Under the pieces are notes generated by a model that saw only the letters and a program-made list of their open reading frames with translations, had not been told where the DNA came from and did no database searches. From the NCBI RefSeq assembly GCF_038396675.1, contig NC_088934.1:8409501-8473500 (forward strand): a stretch of DNA of 64,000 nt, written 5' to 3'. The translations under genes and the position numbers were made by a program. Positions 12,147 to 23,590 of the stretch are shown one piece after another. The DNA comes from Hydra vulgaris. Taxonomy: Eukaryota > Cnidaria > Hydrozoa > Anthoathecata > Hydridae. Within the stretch, counting starts at the first letter, position 1. Every line of letters begins with the position of its first letter.

Positions 12147-12515
12147 ATGATATTTATAGGGAGGATAGGGTGGTGGGAGGGGGGGGGGGGGAAGGCTCAA
12201 TTTTATGACGTCCTTTTTAAGGGGGGGGGGTATAGGGAAAAGGGACAATCGGTGACAAAGAGGGGAGGGGGAGGGGTCAAAAAATGCCTAATAAAGGGTG
12301 ACGTACTTTATGGACAACCCCTGAGTAAGGTAGACGTGTACTTCAGGCAACCCTGTTTTTTGGTCTTCAAAAAAAAAGGTTTTAGACTTTATTTCCAGTA
12401 TTATTCATTTCGCGTAGACATTTTAGGAGGGAGGGGGGATTAAAAGTGCGCAAGGCAACAGGGGGCTCAAATTTCTAAGTTTTTGGCGTACGTACTTTAT
12501 GGATGACCCCATGAC
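12147..12515. repeat. Two adjoining poly-G MITE pieces with GTCCATAAAGTACGT-type ends
   Basis: The first piece ends TGACGTACTTTATGGACAAC followed by CCC (about 12299-12322). The second ends GCGTACGTACTTTATGGATG followed by ACCCC (about 12487-12512). Both carry long G runs and AGGGGAGGGGG tracts. Related ends occur at 13562-13690 and 8590-8770. Confidence 0.6.
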
Positions 12516-12609
12516 TATCTATAGTATGATGAGCCATGATGTGCTAATTAAATTAAAAATATTAAAACAAGCAATTAATATATAAAAAAAAGAAAACTTC
12601 TCAAAAAGC

Positions 12610-12754
12610 TCGACCCTCACACTAGGCATTCATTTTTATTTTTTAGTATAATAATTCGGCTTTTTGTAAACTTGTGCAACAAGTTTACAAAAAGCCGAAT
12701 TATTATACTTGTCTAAAATAAAAAATAAAAATGAATGCCTAGTGTGAGGGTCGA
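12610..12754. repeat. Palindrome that includes the 3' part of a tRNA gene
   Basis: The left arm 12610-12674 and right arm 12680-12754 are inverted copies around the 5-nt spacer TGCAA. The right arm contains the last 19 bp of the tRNA-Met at 12736-12809 (TCGACCCTCACACTAGGCA in tRNA sense). The left arm repeats it in the opposite orientation. The arms are identical except for a 10-bp insertion or deletion. The left copy stops inside the T-loop, so it is only a tRNA fragment. Confidence 0.93.
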
Positions 12755-12809
12755 ACTCACGACCTTCAGATTATGAGACTGACGCGCTAACCAACTGCGC
12801 CAACCAGGC
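12736..12809 (-). tRNA. tRNA-Met: tRNA-Met (elongator, anticodon CAT)
   Basis: On the minus strand the sequence from 12809 to 12736 repeats the tRNA-Met at 788-861: acceptor GCCTGGT/ACTAGGC, anticodon loop CTCATAA, intact A and B boxes and discriminator A. The flanks differ from those of the first copy, so this is a separate locus. It may be functional. Its 3' end forms part of the palindrome at 12610-12754, which could affect transcript termination. Confidence 0.94.
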
Positions 12810-12984
12810 TTGGATAATATTGAACATATGTTAACTTTTAGATTAAAGTAAAAGTGTGGAAAAGTGTTGGAGTTATAAATTGAGAGAATCCTTGGAGGGC
12901 CGCCGAGAGGGAGGGGCAAAAAGGTCAAACGTGCCCCGGGTGCCAAGATATTAGGGGCGCCAGAAATTAATTTACTTAAAACAT

Positions 12985-13036
12985 ATGGGATCGATTGGCC
13001 GAAAGGTTAAAGCGATGGGCTCCGGCGGCGGAGATT
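12985..13036 (+). pseudogene. tRNA 5'-half relic (Leu/Ser-like)
   Basis: GATCGATTGGCCGAAAGGTT followed by AAAGCGATGGGCTCCGG resembles the D-arm and A box (TGGCCGAAAGG) of a class II tRNA. No matching T-arm or acceptor 3' strand follows, so this is a fragment or a SINE head. Confidence 0.4.
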
Positions 13037-13561
13037 TTTTGTTTTAATGACGAATCAAATAAAAATAAACTATACTTAGTATAGTTTTAAGTCTTAGGGT
13101 GGACGTTTTTTTCAGGTACCCTCTTTAGCAAGTCTGTAAAAAATAAGTCTTACGAGAGATCAACAATATCGAAAACAAAGCCTTAAACTTAATACGAGGG
13201 TAGGCTACCCATGCCCCCCAATTGGGGTGGGGGGAACCCAGCAAATTTAGGGGCTCTTTTGCAAATTTAAGGAGCTTTTTATTTTAGCAATACCCAGCGG
13301 TAAAATTTGGAAGATTTTGAGACCCTAATAACACGTTTTTTGGGGCCATTAGCCACGGCACTGCTTTAACTTGATTTTTGCAAACTCAAAAAAGAGGTTG
13401 CCTGAAATACGCCTTACTCAAGGCCAGTATATACGGAGTGGCATGTGTGTGCATAGAGGGAAACTATACCTTTCGACTCCCCTATATGATACATCTTTTT
13501 ATGTGGGCAAACTAGGATCTTTTGTCAGAATTTTAACTTTTCTATTGGTTAGGTGGTTAAT
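13037..13561. other. Intergenic, nothing recognised
   Basis: No supported feature. Some G-rich patches suggest further MITE debris. Confidence 0.4.
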
Positions 13562-13690
13562 TGTGATAAATTGAAAAACGAAGTACGTACTTTTAAATTG
13601 ATACCACCCCCCTCCCCTCCATACGCTTTCGTACGCTATTTATACCCCCTCCCCCTATGAGCGTACATACTTTATGGACGGCCCCTTATA
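13562..13690. repeat. MITE with GTACGTACTTT / CATACTTTATGGAC ends
   Basis: C-rich tracts lie between an AAGTACGTACTTT motif (about 13579) and GAGCGTACATACTTTATGGA near the right end. It appears to be the same family as the 12147-12515 pieces. Confidence 0.5.
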
Positions 13691-14037
13691 AAAAAGTAAA
13701 AAAATTGTCTTTACTGATGAGGTATAAAATAAATTTATGTGGTGATGTGCATATTAACTTACTTTGTTTATATTACCAAAGAATTATAGTTTTAAATAAT
13801 TTATTTCTTTAATAATTTATTAAAGAAAGAAATTATATAAAACTATGATATAAGGTTCATCAGGTTTTGTCACAGAGAAAGAAATTAGATGGTTGTTTAA
13901 AACCAAATTAAAAAACTTTGGTGCGTTTACACTTTCTCAACAAACTCAGCAAATAATTAAAAAGATGACCTGTTTAAAACTACAACTGATCAAAGGTTAC
14001 CCAGCACTTTTTAAAAAACCGCGAAGCAAACCGTTTA
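13691..14037. other. Intergenic, nothing recognised
   Basis: AT-rich; the small open frames are not convincing. Confidence 0.4.
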
Positions 14038-14098
14038 CTGTAGGTACATCAATTACATCCTGCGTTTGGAGCGCAGGATGTAATTGATGTACCTACAG
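14038..14098. repeat. Perfect palindrome, 27-bp arms, 7-nt loop
   Basis: Arms CTGTAGGTACATCAATTACA... and its exact reverse complement. No mismatch over 27 bp. Confidence 0.96.
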
Positions 14099-14377
14099 CA
14101 AACTCTTTTAAAAATACTTTTGTGACGCTACTACGGCTGCAGCAATGTCAATTGTCAGCATATGAAAACCTGGTGTTATATAATTATATAATTCAAAGAG
14201 GATTGTTATCACGAATATGGCGCAGAAACATATTGAAATTTTGGTTTTACCGTTCTGTAAAATACTCTATATATTTGTCAAGAATTTTCATTACGAAAAT
14301 CTTTGTTGTTTACCGAGTTTCAGGTCCACCGAATTTTTTACTTCAAAATTATTAGCATCTATATACAAAAAAAAAAT

Positions 14378-14410
14378 CAAACGTCACGGAATTTCATTCC
14401 GTGACGTTTT
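14378..14410. repeat. Perfect palindrome, 14-bp arms
   Basis: AAACGTCACGGAAT and its reverse complement around TTC. Confidence 0.9.
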
Positions 14411-15112
14411 CATAGTGATTTTCATTACGGTAATTTACTAAAAAGATATTTCTTAATCAAACTAATAACCAACTAACAACCAAGATATTTCCGTTGAATA
14501 TCTAGTCTGTAAATTAAACGATTAGATTAATAAAGCGAAAACTCAAAAAATTTCACTGTGGACTACAAGGAATCTTTTAAAATTTATTTAAAACATAATA
14601 TGCTTATCAAGATTTTATGTTATACAAATTAAAATAATATAATTGCGTTATATCAAGGAATCCTAACTTTAGCTTTAATTTCTAGACTTGTAAAATCTCA
14701 AGTTCTTGAATGCTATTTTTTAACTGCGGACTTTGCTTGGTGCTGGAAATATTTTTACTATTACAATGACATTTAGACAAAAAAATATTACTCAAGGAAA
14801 TAGAAGCAACTAATAATAACTACCAGCATACAATTTTTTTGTTTACTTTTTACTTATTAAGTGGAGAGCACTTATGACTTTGAGTAAAACAAAACATGCT
14901 TTTTAGGAAATTTATGTATTTAAACACTTTGAAAAAGTTATAAACTAGCTAATTTAATCTATAATCATATACAAATTAAGAAGGTTTTTTTTTTGCTTCC
15001 AGTTCAGGTATCAAGATATGGTACCTTAATTTTCAAGACCAGTACCGCAATTGTGTGTGATTTCTAATCATATCATGAATTTATTGTTTACACAATGGGG
15101 CCATACTGTATG
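14411..15112. other. Intergenic, nothing recognised
   Basis: AT-rich sequence without a supported gene. Confidence 0.5.
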
Positions 15113-15540
15113 TAGTATGTGCCAAAATTGTCACCATGTTTAAACAAAAAAATATTTTATATATATTTAATAGAAAAGCTGCGATAAAAAATGAAACTTT
15201 AGTTTTATTAATTAGATTTAAGACTTAGCTAAGTAAATATATTGCTTTTTGTTAAGTTTAGAAGATATTTAATTTTATTTTTAATTTTTATGTGAAAAGC
15301 TAATGGTGACAATTTTGTTGCGAATGAAAGCAATTAACATATTTGTCCACAGTTAATTAGGCATACGACATAAATTAATAGCCTTATGACTAAAATGATT
15401 GAGTTATCAACTTTTCACAGATTTTTAACGATTAAATATCATTTAAAGTTTGATTTTGTTTACAAAACATAAAAAAAGTATTGTTATTATCATCATGAGG
15501 AAAATAAATCTTGAACTAGAAAAAAATATTGTGGCTTATA

Positions 15541-16272
15541 GGTGGCTCATATAGAAAAAATACTCAATTTAAAAAAAAAATTCTAATTTTTTTTAATATA
15601 CCGCATTTGATTCGAAATTTATAATCCTTTCAGAAAATATATACATTTTGCATAAAATACTTACTAATATTACCTTACTTAAACTTTTTCAAACTTGGTC
15701 AGTTTTATTTTTAGCTAATAATTTCTGTTTATCGGAAAACTTTTGTCATGGCTTTTATAGCTTTTTAATTTTATTCTTTTTTTGAACTTCAAAACATGAT
15801 ATCTCGAGATAAAGAAAAGCTTTTTGGCTGAAATTTTTAGTGTATGTTCCTTAAGCATTAAGATTTCAGATGTACTAAAATAATCAACTAAGAATAGTTT
15901 TATCAATTTTTATAACACAACACCCGTTTTTTATCACGTAAAAGTTTGTGATTTTTTAAAGTCTTGTGTCCCGTTTTTGATATTTCTATTATTTTTTTAT
16001 TCTTTTAGTAGAAATGAATGAAAATAATATAATAAAGCTATAACCAAAAGGTTTTTGAGTTTAAACCAAAATTAATCAAGAAACATTGTTTTGAATTTTT
16101 TCAAATTTGCGTTTTTTACCTCTTATTTTGTTGAAAGTTGCCTAAAATATAACTCATTTACAGTTTTTTTAATGAAATTTGAGTTTCTTATATCACCAAA
16201 AATACAATAAAATATTTATGAACCGTTGCAATTTATTCTATTAAGAAATTTTTTTTTTCTATATGAGCCACC
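15541..16272. mobile_element. Non-autonomous TIR element nested in the Tc1 transposase
   Basis: GGTGGCTCATATAGAAAAAA at the left and TTTTTTCTATATGAGCCACC at the right are inverted repeats about 730 bp apart. Removing the unit brings the transposase N-terminus (…NIVAY) next to LKSGQSYREI in the expected order. The interior has no coding capacity. The exact target duplication (TA or TTA) is unclear. Confidence 0.8.
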
Positions 16273-16393
16273 TTAAATCCGGACAATCTTATCGTGAAAT
16301 CGCTGCTGAGTTCGGAAAGTCTCATAATCTCATATATAAAATCAAATTGCGCAATAATTAAGCCTAAAAGTGGTCGAAAGAAAATGTTTTGGA

Positions 16394-16427
16394 GGTGACA
16401 AGAAGCCATTGCTAGTTTCTTGTCACC
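16394..16427. repeat. Palindrome inside the transposase relic
   Basis: Perfect 11-bp arms GGTGACAAGAA and TTCTTGTCACC with a 12-nt loop. It disrupts the expected coding sequence between the DNA-binding and catalytic domains. Confidence 0.7.
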
Positions 16428-17312
16428 GCCAGTCTCGTTTAAATTATGCAAAATTTTATGCACACATGACTTTTGATGACTTTTTTGACTGGATTTGGAC
16501 AGATGAAAGTAAAACTAATATGTTTGGATCAGATGGTATAAGATATACTTGAAGAAAGCCTAATTCACCATTAAGTGCTCGAGATTTTACACCAACTGTT
16601 AAATATGGCGGAGGAAAACTCTTGTTTTGGGGATGTTTCTGTGCTCGTGGAGTCAGTGAATTAGTGAAAATTAATGGAATATTAAATGCTGATGACTATA
16701 TCAACATCCTTAAGGTCGGATATTTCAAGTCCCTTCGAAAATGGGGCAGAACTGTACGCAACACGATGTTAATGCAAGACAACGACCCCAAGCATAAAGA
16801 CCATTAAATTTCTTCACGAAAAGAAATTGAAAGTCGTTGACTGGCCAGCACAAAGCCCTGATCTTAACCCACTCGAAAATTTATAGGCAATAGTTTAACA
16901 ACGGGTCTACAACTTTCCTACTCCACCTAAGAATAAGGATGAACTTTGGGCTCGTGTACAAGAGGTTTGGCTCTCAATTACACCCGAAGAATGCCGCAAA
17001 TTGGTTGCTAGTGTTCCTGAAAGAATTCAGGCTGTAATTAAATCTACTGGAGGATACACTCGATATTAAATTACTACAATATGTTATTTGCTTTCATTTG
17101 CGACAAAATTGTCACCATTAGCTCTTCACATAAAAATTAAAAATAAAATTAAATATCCTCTAAATTTAGTAAAAAGAAATATTTTCAGTTAGCTAAGTCT
17201 TAAATCTAACTAATAAAACTAAAGTTTCATTTTTCTTCACAGCTTTTCTATTAAAAAAAATATAAAATATTTCTTTGTTCAAACATGGTGACAATTTTGG
17301 CACATACTGTAT

Positions 17313-17724
17313 ATACATACATATACATAGATGCATATATGTAAATCTTTATTATGTATAAATATATTCTAAAGTTAGTAATTCAGATTTAAAATAAAAA
17401 CAGTTAGCTGATATAAAGGTATAAAATTATCCACCAAATAAAACACACACTCAAACGTTCTGACAAAGTTTGTGCAAAAAAGATGTTACATTTTTAAAAT
17501 GTTTTGCGTTTTTCAACGCAACGCTAAAGCTTTACTTTTCACGTCAGAACTAGAACTTTAAAACGCAAGTAGGGATTTACCCTGAGCTCAAACATGCGCA
17601 TTACCAATTTTTTGTGGTCAGACATTGTGGTTGCAGTTGGCCTAGGTAGTCCTAAGATGTCCCGATACTTTTTTTAATTAGATGGGACTTGTTGTATGTC
17701 TAAATATAGGTAACTAAGATCAGG
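17313..17724. other. Intergenic, nothing recognised
   Basis: No supported gene. Confidence 0.5.
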
Positions 17725-18860
17725 AAAATCATATCTGGGCATACTTGGTCTCTGGAAGTGGTCATAACCGTACAGGTGGTCATTTTAAGGGTGGTCAAGG
17801 ATGGTCCTGGGTTGTCCCAATGGCTTTTTAATTAAATGGACAGTTGTTTATTTAATTATAGGTAACTGAATTCGGGGAATTGATATCTGGCCATATTTGG
17901 TCTCCAAGAGTGGTTATGATTGCCCAAGTCTGGTCATGAGTTGTCAAGTGTAGTCATGTCATGGGTTGTCATGGTGTGGTCATGGGTTGTATTTTTGACA
18001 GTATTTTGTGATTTATATTTATTTATGTGCTTAATTTCTTTGATATTGTGAATATAAACAAAAAACGTTCAACAAAATTTTATTAACATAATTTTTTTTG
18101 TAAGAATCTCGGTGATGACGAAAATCATACACTAGTACATCAAGAGCCTTTTAACCTCCTCAAGTTGATCGGAGCCTTTGACTTTTATCTTACTCCTCCT
18201 TATTCTTGTCACCTCAGTATTGTAGCAACAGAGCACTTTTATCATAAGATCATAGTTTGTTTGAGGTCTGGAGAATTTCATTGTGCAGTGCTCTCTGTTG
18301 TTTTAGTGTAAAACATTAATATCAGGGCGTATGAAATGACTATTTTTCACAAATAATTTTCTGTTTTTCCCTTTTTTGGGTGTTATTTAAATGAACAAAA
18401 TATATTTGACTCATTTAAAGTACAATTTTCTAGACGAAAACGGCATTTTAGAAAAAGTTTTTTAAACGGCATTAAAACTAAAAGTACTAGACAATATAGC
18501 TTTCTCGCTTTTAACACAATGAGAAATTAAACATTCTTTTTTCTCGTAAACAAAAAAATTTCTCTTAACTAAACTAAACTCTTTTTTTACATAAATGAAA
18601 ACTTTTCGCATACATAAATACAAAGAATAAATATTCTCTTCTTGATCATAACTTTACAAATTTTTACATAATATTTACACAATACAAAAATCCACAAAAA
18701 TGTAATTTAAAAAATAACTTAAACATAACCAAAGTAATTATTAGTGAAAAAACTATTAAACTAAAATTACATAGTCTTCATAGAATGTTCCATAACTTTT
18801 CACAATAACATTAAAAGTGCTATTTAAAAAAGATTTTAACAAAATTTAAATGGTTAAAAC
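17725..18860 (+). repeat. Left arm of a large inverted repeat
   Basis: Blocks here recur as reverse complement in 24250-25065 in mirrored order: GGTCATTTTAAGGGTGGTCA, TCCTCCTTATTCTTGTCACC, ATCATAAGATCATAGTTTGT, the AAAACGGCATTTTAGAAAA region and ATTAAAAGTGCTATTTAAA. The outer part (about 17730-17990) also contains two degenerate tandem units of about 150 bp rich in GGTCATG/GGTTGTC. Together the arms may be the terminal inverted repeats of a large DNA transposon, or two opposed copies of one repeat. Confidence 0.8.
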
Positions 18861-19723
18861 TGTTCTTTATATGTCTTTTTCAGACGTCAGATTTACCTTC
18901 AATTACACTAACTACAACTGGCCAATTTGTAACATTAACACTCAGGTGGCATTTGGAAAAACTGAAATAAGAATCTGTCAATACGACTTAGGCCCGTACC
19001 CAAATTTAGTGCGGTGGGGGCGGACTTGTTTTTGAAAAAAACGGCAGCCTAAAATAGCAAATAAAAGTCTTGTTTAATTTTTATAATAAAGCTTTCAAGA
19101 AACAAAGAGAGTTAAGTAAAAAAGGAGGTTGATCGCACCTAACAACCCCCCTCCCCCTCCGCACTTCACACACACTTGCACGGCTCGGGGATAAGACTAC
19201 AATTAAATGAAAAAGAAATGATTCCATGAATATCTTGTAGATTATCCTAAAAATCTAGTTTGTTTGGTATAAGCTCTAAATACTATCACCATTTCATCAA
19301 GGTAATGCCAACAAGGATTTTCATAGATGAACCTGATCACACCAAAAAGGGCTTCATTAGTTACCAAAACAGTTTCAACGCTGTTAGGGTTACTTAGGGA
19401 AAGACATTTAGCTGTAAATACTAAGAGCAAAGAAAGAAGACAAGATAATTTGTCCAAAAAAAGTGGATTTGATGATTTGTTATAAAAGTTTATGGTTTTG
19501 TATAGCTTGTATCTTATATACTGAAAAGGTGAATCAATATATCTCTCCCTTAAATAATTCAGAATATTTTTTTTTTAACTTACGTGTTTAATACAGCATG
19601 TTGTTTGGACGGAAGCGATTTAGAAAAGCTGTTTAAAAAGGATATAAAATTTTAGTAAAATTGAATATCAATGTTTTATAAAATTGTAATTGACGTAATT
19701 TTATAGTTACTTAGTTAAAGACA
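18861..19723. other. Interior of the inverted-repeat unit, no gene recognised
   Basis: Contains a G-rich and a C-rich patch (18990-19025, 19140-19160). The minus frame 19242-19457 is not recognised. Confidence 0.4.
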
Positions 19724-20604
19724 GTGGACAGTGGGCCAGAGGTGAGCAAAACTCCTCAAAACCAACTTTGTAAGTTTTCGAATTATATGAAACATATAAT
19801 TACAAAAAATAGGGAACAGAAAAAGCTATTTATTATTAGAGGTATAAACATAAATATTTTAAAGTACAACGAACATGCAAATACCGAAAAATTTTTTGAC
19901 GACATGTTTCAACTTAACATCTTCCCCATTATAAACAAACCTAGCAGAGTAATTTCCGCATCTATTACTGCTATTTATAATATATTAACAACTCAATACT
20001 AAATACTTCTCTAAAACCAAGAATAATAAAAACAGATACTTCAGATCACTTCCCAATATACTTCTCTTTGTTACAAAATTCCTCAAAAGTTAATAATTCA
20101 AAAACCTTATGTTTTAAAAGATTCTTCAATGAAACGTCTACCCAAAAAATTAAGGACTTGCTATCGACAACAAATTGGCAAAAGATCTACCAAGATTGTA
20201 ACCAAGAAAACACAAACTCTGTGTACATTAAACTTATAAATTTATTTACCCTACAATATAATAAGAGTTTTCCAAATCAAGAAAAAAAAAATAAAAGCAA
20301 AATATTTAAATTGTCCATGGATTACAAAAGAAATAAAAAAATCCTTAAAGCAAAACAAAAACTTTACGTAAAACAGTTAAAAAATTGAAGCGAAGCAAAC
20401 CTATCCCTCTACAAGCAATACAAAAACTATTTGAAAAAATAAAATTAAAAAAAGAACAAAATTTTATATTATTCTAATTAAATAATATAAAATTTAAGAC
20501 TGGCTTTAAACTTGAATAAAAACTTAAATAAACACGATAAAAAATTTTTTTTTGGTATGTTCTTAGAATTAAATATGCAAAATAGGAAAATAAAAATAAA
20601 TTTA

Positions 20605-21561
20605 TCACAAGACTCCATATCTTCGAATTTGATCAAGTCTGGTATTGGTACCTTGTACCAGCTTTTGTACAACATTTAGGTCAAGTCTACTGGCACAATA
20701 AGGAATCCGACGCTCAAGGTTTGATATCCCGCTTAAGCATTGCCCAAAAATCCTCTATAGCACGAGCTTCTGGTAAGTTTGCTGGATTTTCTTTTTTTTT
20801 GAACAAATGGTATCTTCTGGGTTTTTAACCATTTTGTTATCGAATTAGCATAGTGAGATGCTGCTAAATCGGGCCAAAAGATATACTTGGTGTCTCGATA
20901 ATATTTATTAATAAAAGGTTGCAAGCGCTTTTGTAAACACTCTTTTAAATAGATCTCTTGGTTTACCGCTTTGTCAGAAGGAACAATGTAAATAGATGTG
21001 ACCACTCGAGGGGAGATTGCCATCCATACAAGTAATTTTTTTTCAAATTTTGCAACATCATAATACTTAACAATGTCTGGTGTCAATTTTTGATCATTTG
21101 AATAGTATGTATTATTACCAGCCAGTGTGCTATTCGACAAAGTAAAGTATGACTCATCGTCAATAATAAATTCATGGTTGCGATATTTTGAATAAAGTCG
21201 ACCACATTTTCGGCGAAGCCTCTGTTCCGGAGTTCTGCTTGGTCTTTTTTTTCATTTATAACAAAGAATAGGCTTTTTAAAGCATTTTAAGATTCGTCCG
21301 ATGGTGCTTTTGCTACAACCAAGTCTTCTAGAAGCCTTTGAAAGTGACACACCTCTTCGATTGTTAAACATTTTCCTTAATTTGATGCGGTTGTTTTGTG
21401 TATTAAGAGTAGGCCTTCTTCCACTTCCAGTTTTGCGACCCAATGGTTTATTTTGATCGTAACTCCATCTTGAAATGGTTCCGAACAACGTGTTTTCCAT
21501 CTTCATGTTTTTTTTTATAAAAATTATACACATGACTTTTTAGGGCTTGTTGATTTGGCAT
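20605..21561 (-). pseudogene. Tc1/mariner-like transposase broken mainly at A/T homopolymers
   Basis: Start at ATG 21561 (MPNQQALKSHVYNFYKKK). The frame then shifts in the T9 run 21508-21516 and continues GTISRWSYDQNKPLGRKTGS (helix-turn-helix region). It shifts again in T8 21245-21252, then reads EFIIDDESYFTLS (first Asp), LVWMAISPRVVTSIYIVPSD and YIFWPDLAASHYA (second Asp). It shifts again at T9 20792-20800, then reads LPEARAIEDFWAMLKRDIKP (third acidic residue). After one more shift the C-terminus DLNVVQKLVQGTNTRLDQIR ends at TGA 20605-20607. The total is about 319 codons, close to a complete protein. The lesions are few and three lie in homopolymers, so the copy is young or the breaks may be assembly errors. 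Confidence 0.85.
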
Positions 21562-23124
21562 TTTAAATTGTTATCTAAACAAAAAATAATCAGAGAATTT
21601 ATATGCTAATTGAAAGAGGATAGATTGACCTTTCATTTTATACCAAATACTAACTATTTTATTAAGCTTACTAATTAAATATCGCTAATTCAAGTTAGTC
21701 TCAAATTTTATGGAACAGGTGTTATAAAAATTTAATGGAGACCTAAAAAAGACATGGGACATTATAATCTAATTTTAACAAAATTCCTTCTAGATTAATA
21801 ATTAATGAAAGTGAATCAAACAATAAGCGAGATATTTCCAACGAATTTAATAACTATTTTGCCAACATTAGCAAAACGAATTTAATAACTACTTGCAAAG
21901 TAGTGTTAGATGTTTTTGAGGAGATACGTAATCCAATTTACCAAATATTTAATTCATCAGTTACAACAGGTATTGCACCTGATAAACTAAAAATCTCAAA
22001 AATTGTACCAATCTATAAATCAGGAGAAACTAATTCTTTAAACAATTATTGGCCAATTTCAATCTTTTCGGTATTCTCAAAACTTCTCAAACGAGTAATC
22101 TACAATGAACTAAATGAATATTTAAAAACAAACAAAATTATTAATAAAGGTCAACATAGTTTCCAAAAGCTAAACTCAACGGAGCGTGCAATTCTTGACC
22201 TCTAAGATAGGATAAGTAAATTATTCAAACAAAAAGTTCACATTAGGGAGCTTTATAGATTTGTCAATAGCATTTGACACCATCAACCATGAGATTTTAC
22301 TGACACAAAAATTAAAAACTATGGTATAAAAAATCAAGCTTTAAAATGATTTAAAAACTACCTTAACAGTGTATTATTATAGATACAAAAAAAAACTCAA
22401 ACTTACTAAAAATAAAATGTGGTGTACCCCAAGGTTTCATTCTTGCTCCTCTTTTGTTTCTTATTTATATAAACAATCTTCTAAATACCTCAAATATCTT
22501 AAAAACTATAATATTTGCTGACGAAACAAACTTATTTTACTCATCAAAGACAATTAAAGACCTCTTTAAAAAAAATAAATGTTGAACTAAAAAAAATTAA
22601 TATATGGATTAAATCAAATAAACTGTCACTCAATATAGAAAAAACTAAGTATATACTATTCCACTCTAATCAACAAATTAAAAAAAACCCCGAACCTACC
22701 AACAATTAATATAGAAAATAAAACCATCAAAAGAGCTAAAACCATCAAAATATACTTTTCATGTTTTCATAAAACCATCAAAATATACTTTTCAGGTTTA
22801 TATTTATGTTTATATATATGTTTAAGTATAAACTAAGTCTGGTTCCAGAACATTTTATTGCGCACTTTTTTAAAAACAATATAAATAATAAACACAACAC
22901 AAGAACATCAGGAAACTTTAAGATACCGTTTGAAACAACAAGACTCTCAAAAGCAGATTCATTTTTATTTGTTGTATTTTTTGTTTTAATTGGTAGAGTA
23001 TAGAGATATATTGTTAGGATTATTTTTCAAGTTCATTATTATATTGTTGTATTTGATATTTATTTTAATCATGTGTTGAAGTTGCTATGCAACTATATTT
23101 ATTTACAACATATATTTTGAAATT

Positions 23125-23590
23125 TATGTTTATGATATTTAATTAAGTTGAAACATCTGGTATAGTATGTAAACTTATCCTCTTTTTTATAATAAATTAC
23201 AATATGTCTAGGGGTTATATATACCCTCGTTATTCAAGTAATATAAAAAACCGTTAAAAAAACAAACAAACAACCGGTTAAAAAAACAAACAACACAACA
23301 CAAAAGTGCGTTGTCTAGTTTTAAATGTCAGTTAAGTTATGTTTCATTAATTTAATGGCATTTAATTACATTCAATTATTAAGTTTTAACGTTCTTTTAA
23401 TTATTTTAAAAGTTTAAAAATGTAAAAACGGTTTTATAAAAAGAAACATATTGTTTGTTTGTTTTTTTTAACGGTTTTTTATATTACTTGAATAACGAGG
23501 GTATTTATAACCCCTAGAAATATTGTAATTTATTATAAGAAAGAGGATAAGTTTACATACTATACCAGATGTTTCAACTTAATTAAATTT
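23125..23590. mobile_element. Foldback (long inverted repeat) element
   Basis: Arms of about 140 bp (about 23125-23265 and 23450-23590) share GGTATAGTATGTAAACTTAT, AGGGGTTAT and CCCTCGTTATTCAAGTAATA as inverted copies around a spacer of about 185 bp. The phrase ATTATGTTTATGATATTTAT near 23620 nearly repeats TTTATGTTTATGATATTTAA near 23122. The flanking LINE 3' end therefore seems duplicated or interrupted by this unit. Confidence 0.8.

Larger units (their letters stand above)
15495..17067 (+). pseudogene. Tc1-like transposase, interrupted
   Basis: The reading starts at ATG 15495 (MRKINLELEKNIVAY) and is broken at 15541 by an inserted element. It resumes at about 16272 with LKSGQSYREIAAEFGKSH, the paired-type helix-turn-helix. 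Further on are WTDESKTNMFGSDG (first catalytic Asp), GGGKLLFWGCF-like residues, MLMQDNDPKHKD (second Asp) and VDWPAQSPDLNPLENL (third acidic residue, D34E arrangement), ending GGYTRY at 17067. Frameshifts and stops (for example TGA after RYT near 16550, and TAG after LENL near 16885) inactivate it. Its original length would be near the usual 340 residues. Confidence 0.85.
15113..17312 (+). mobile_element. Tc1-like DNA transposon, degenerate, with about 150-bp TIRs
   Basis: Left end GTATGTGCCAAAATTGTCAC (15115 on) and right end GTGACAATTTTGGCACATAC are inverted repeats. The similarity extends inward about 150 bp (to roughly 15260 and 17165), including the block TAGCTAAGTCTTAAATCTAA. Flanking bases contain TA as expected for Tc1/mariner. 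The element carries one transposase (15495-17067) that is interrupted by a second element (15541-16272) and by point lesions. Confidence 0.85.
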
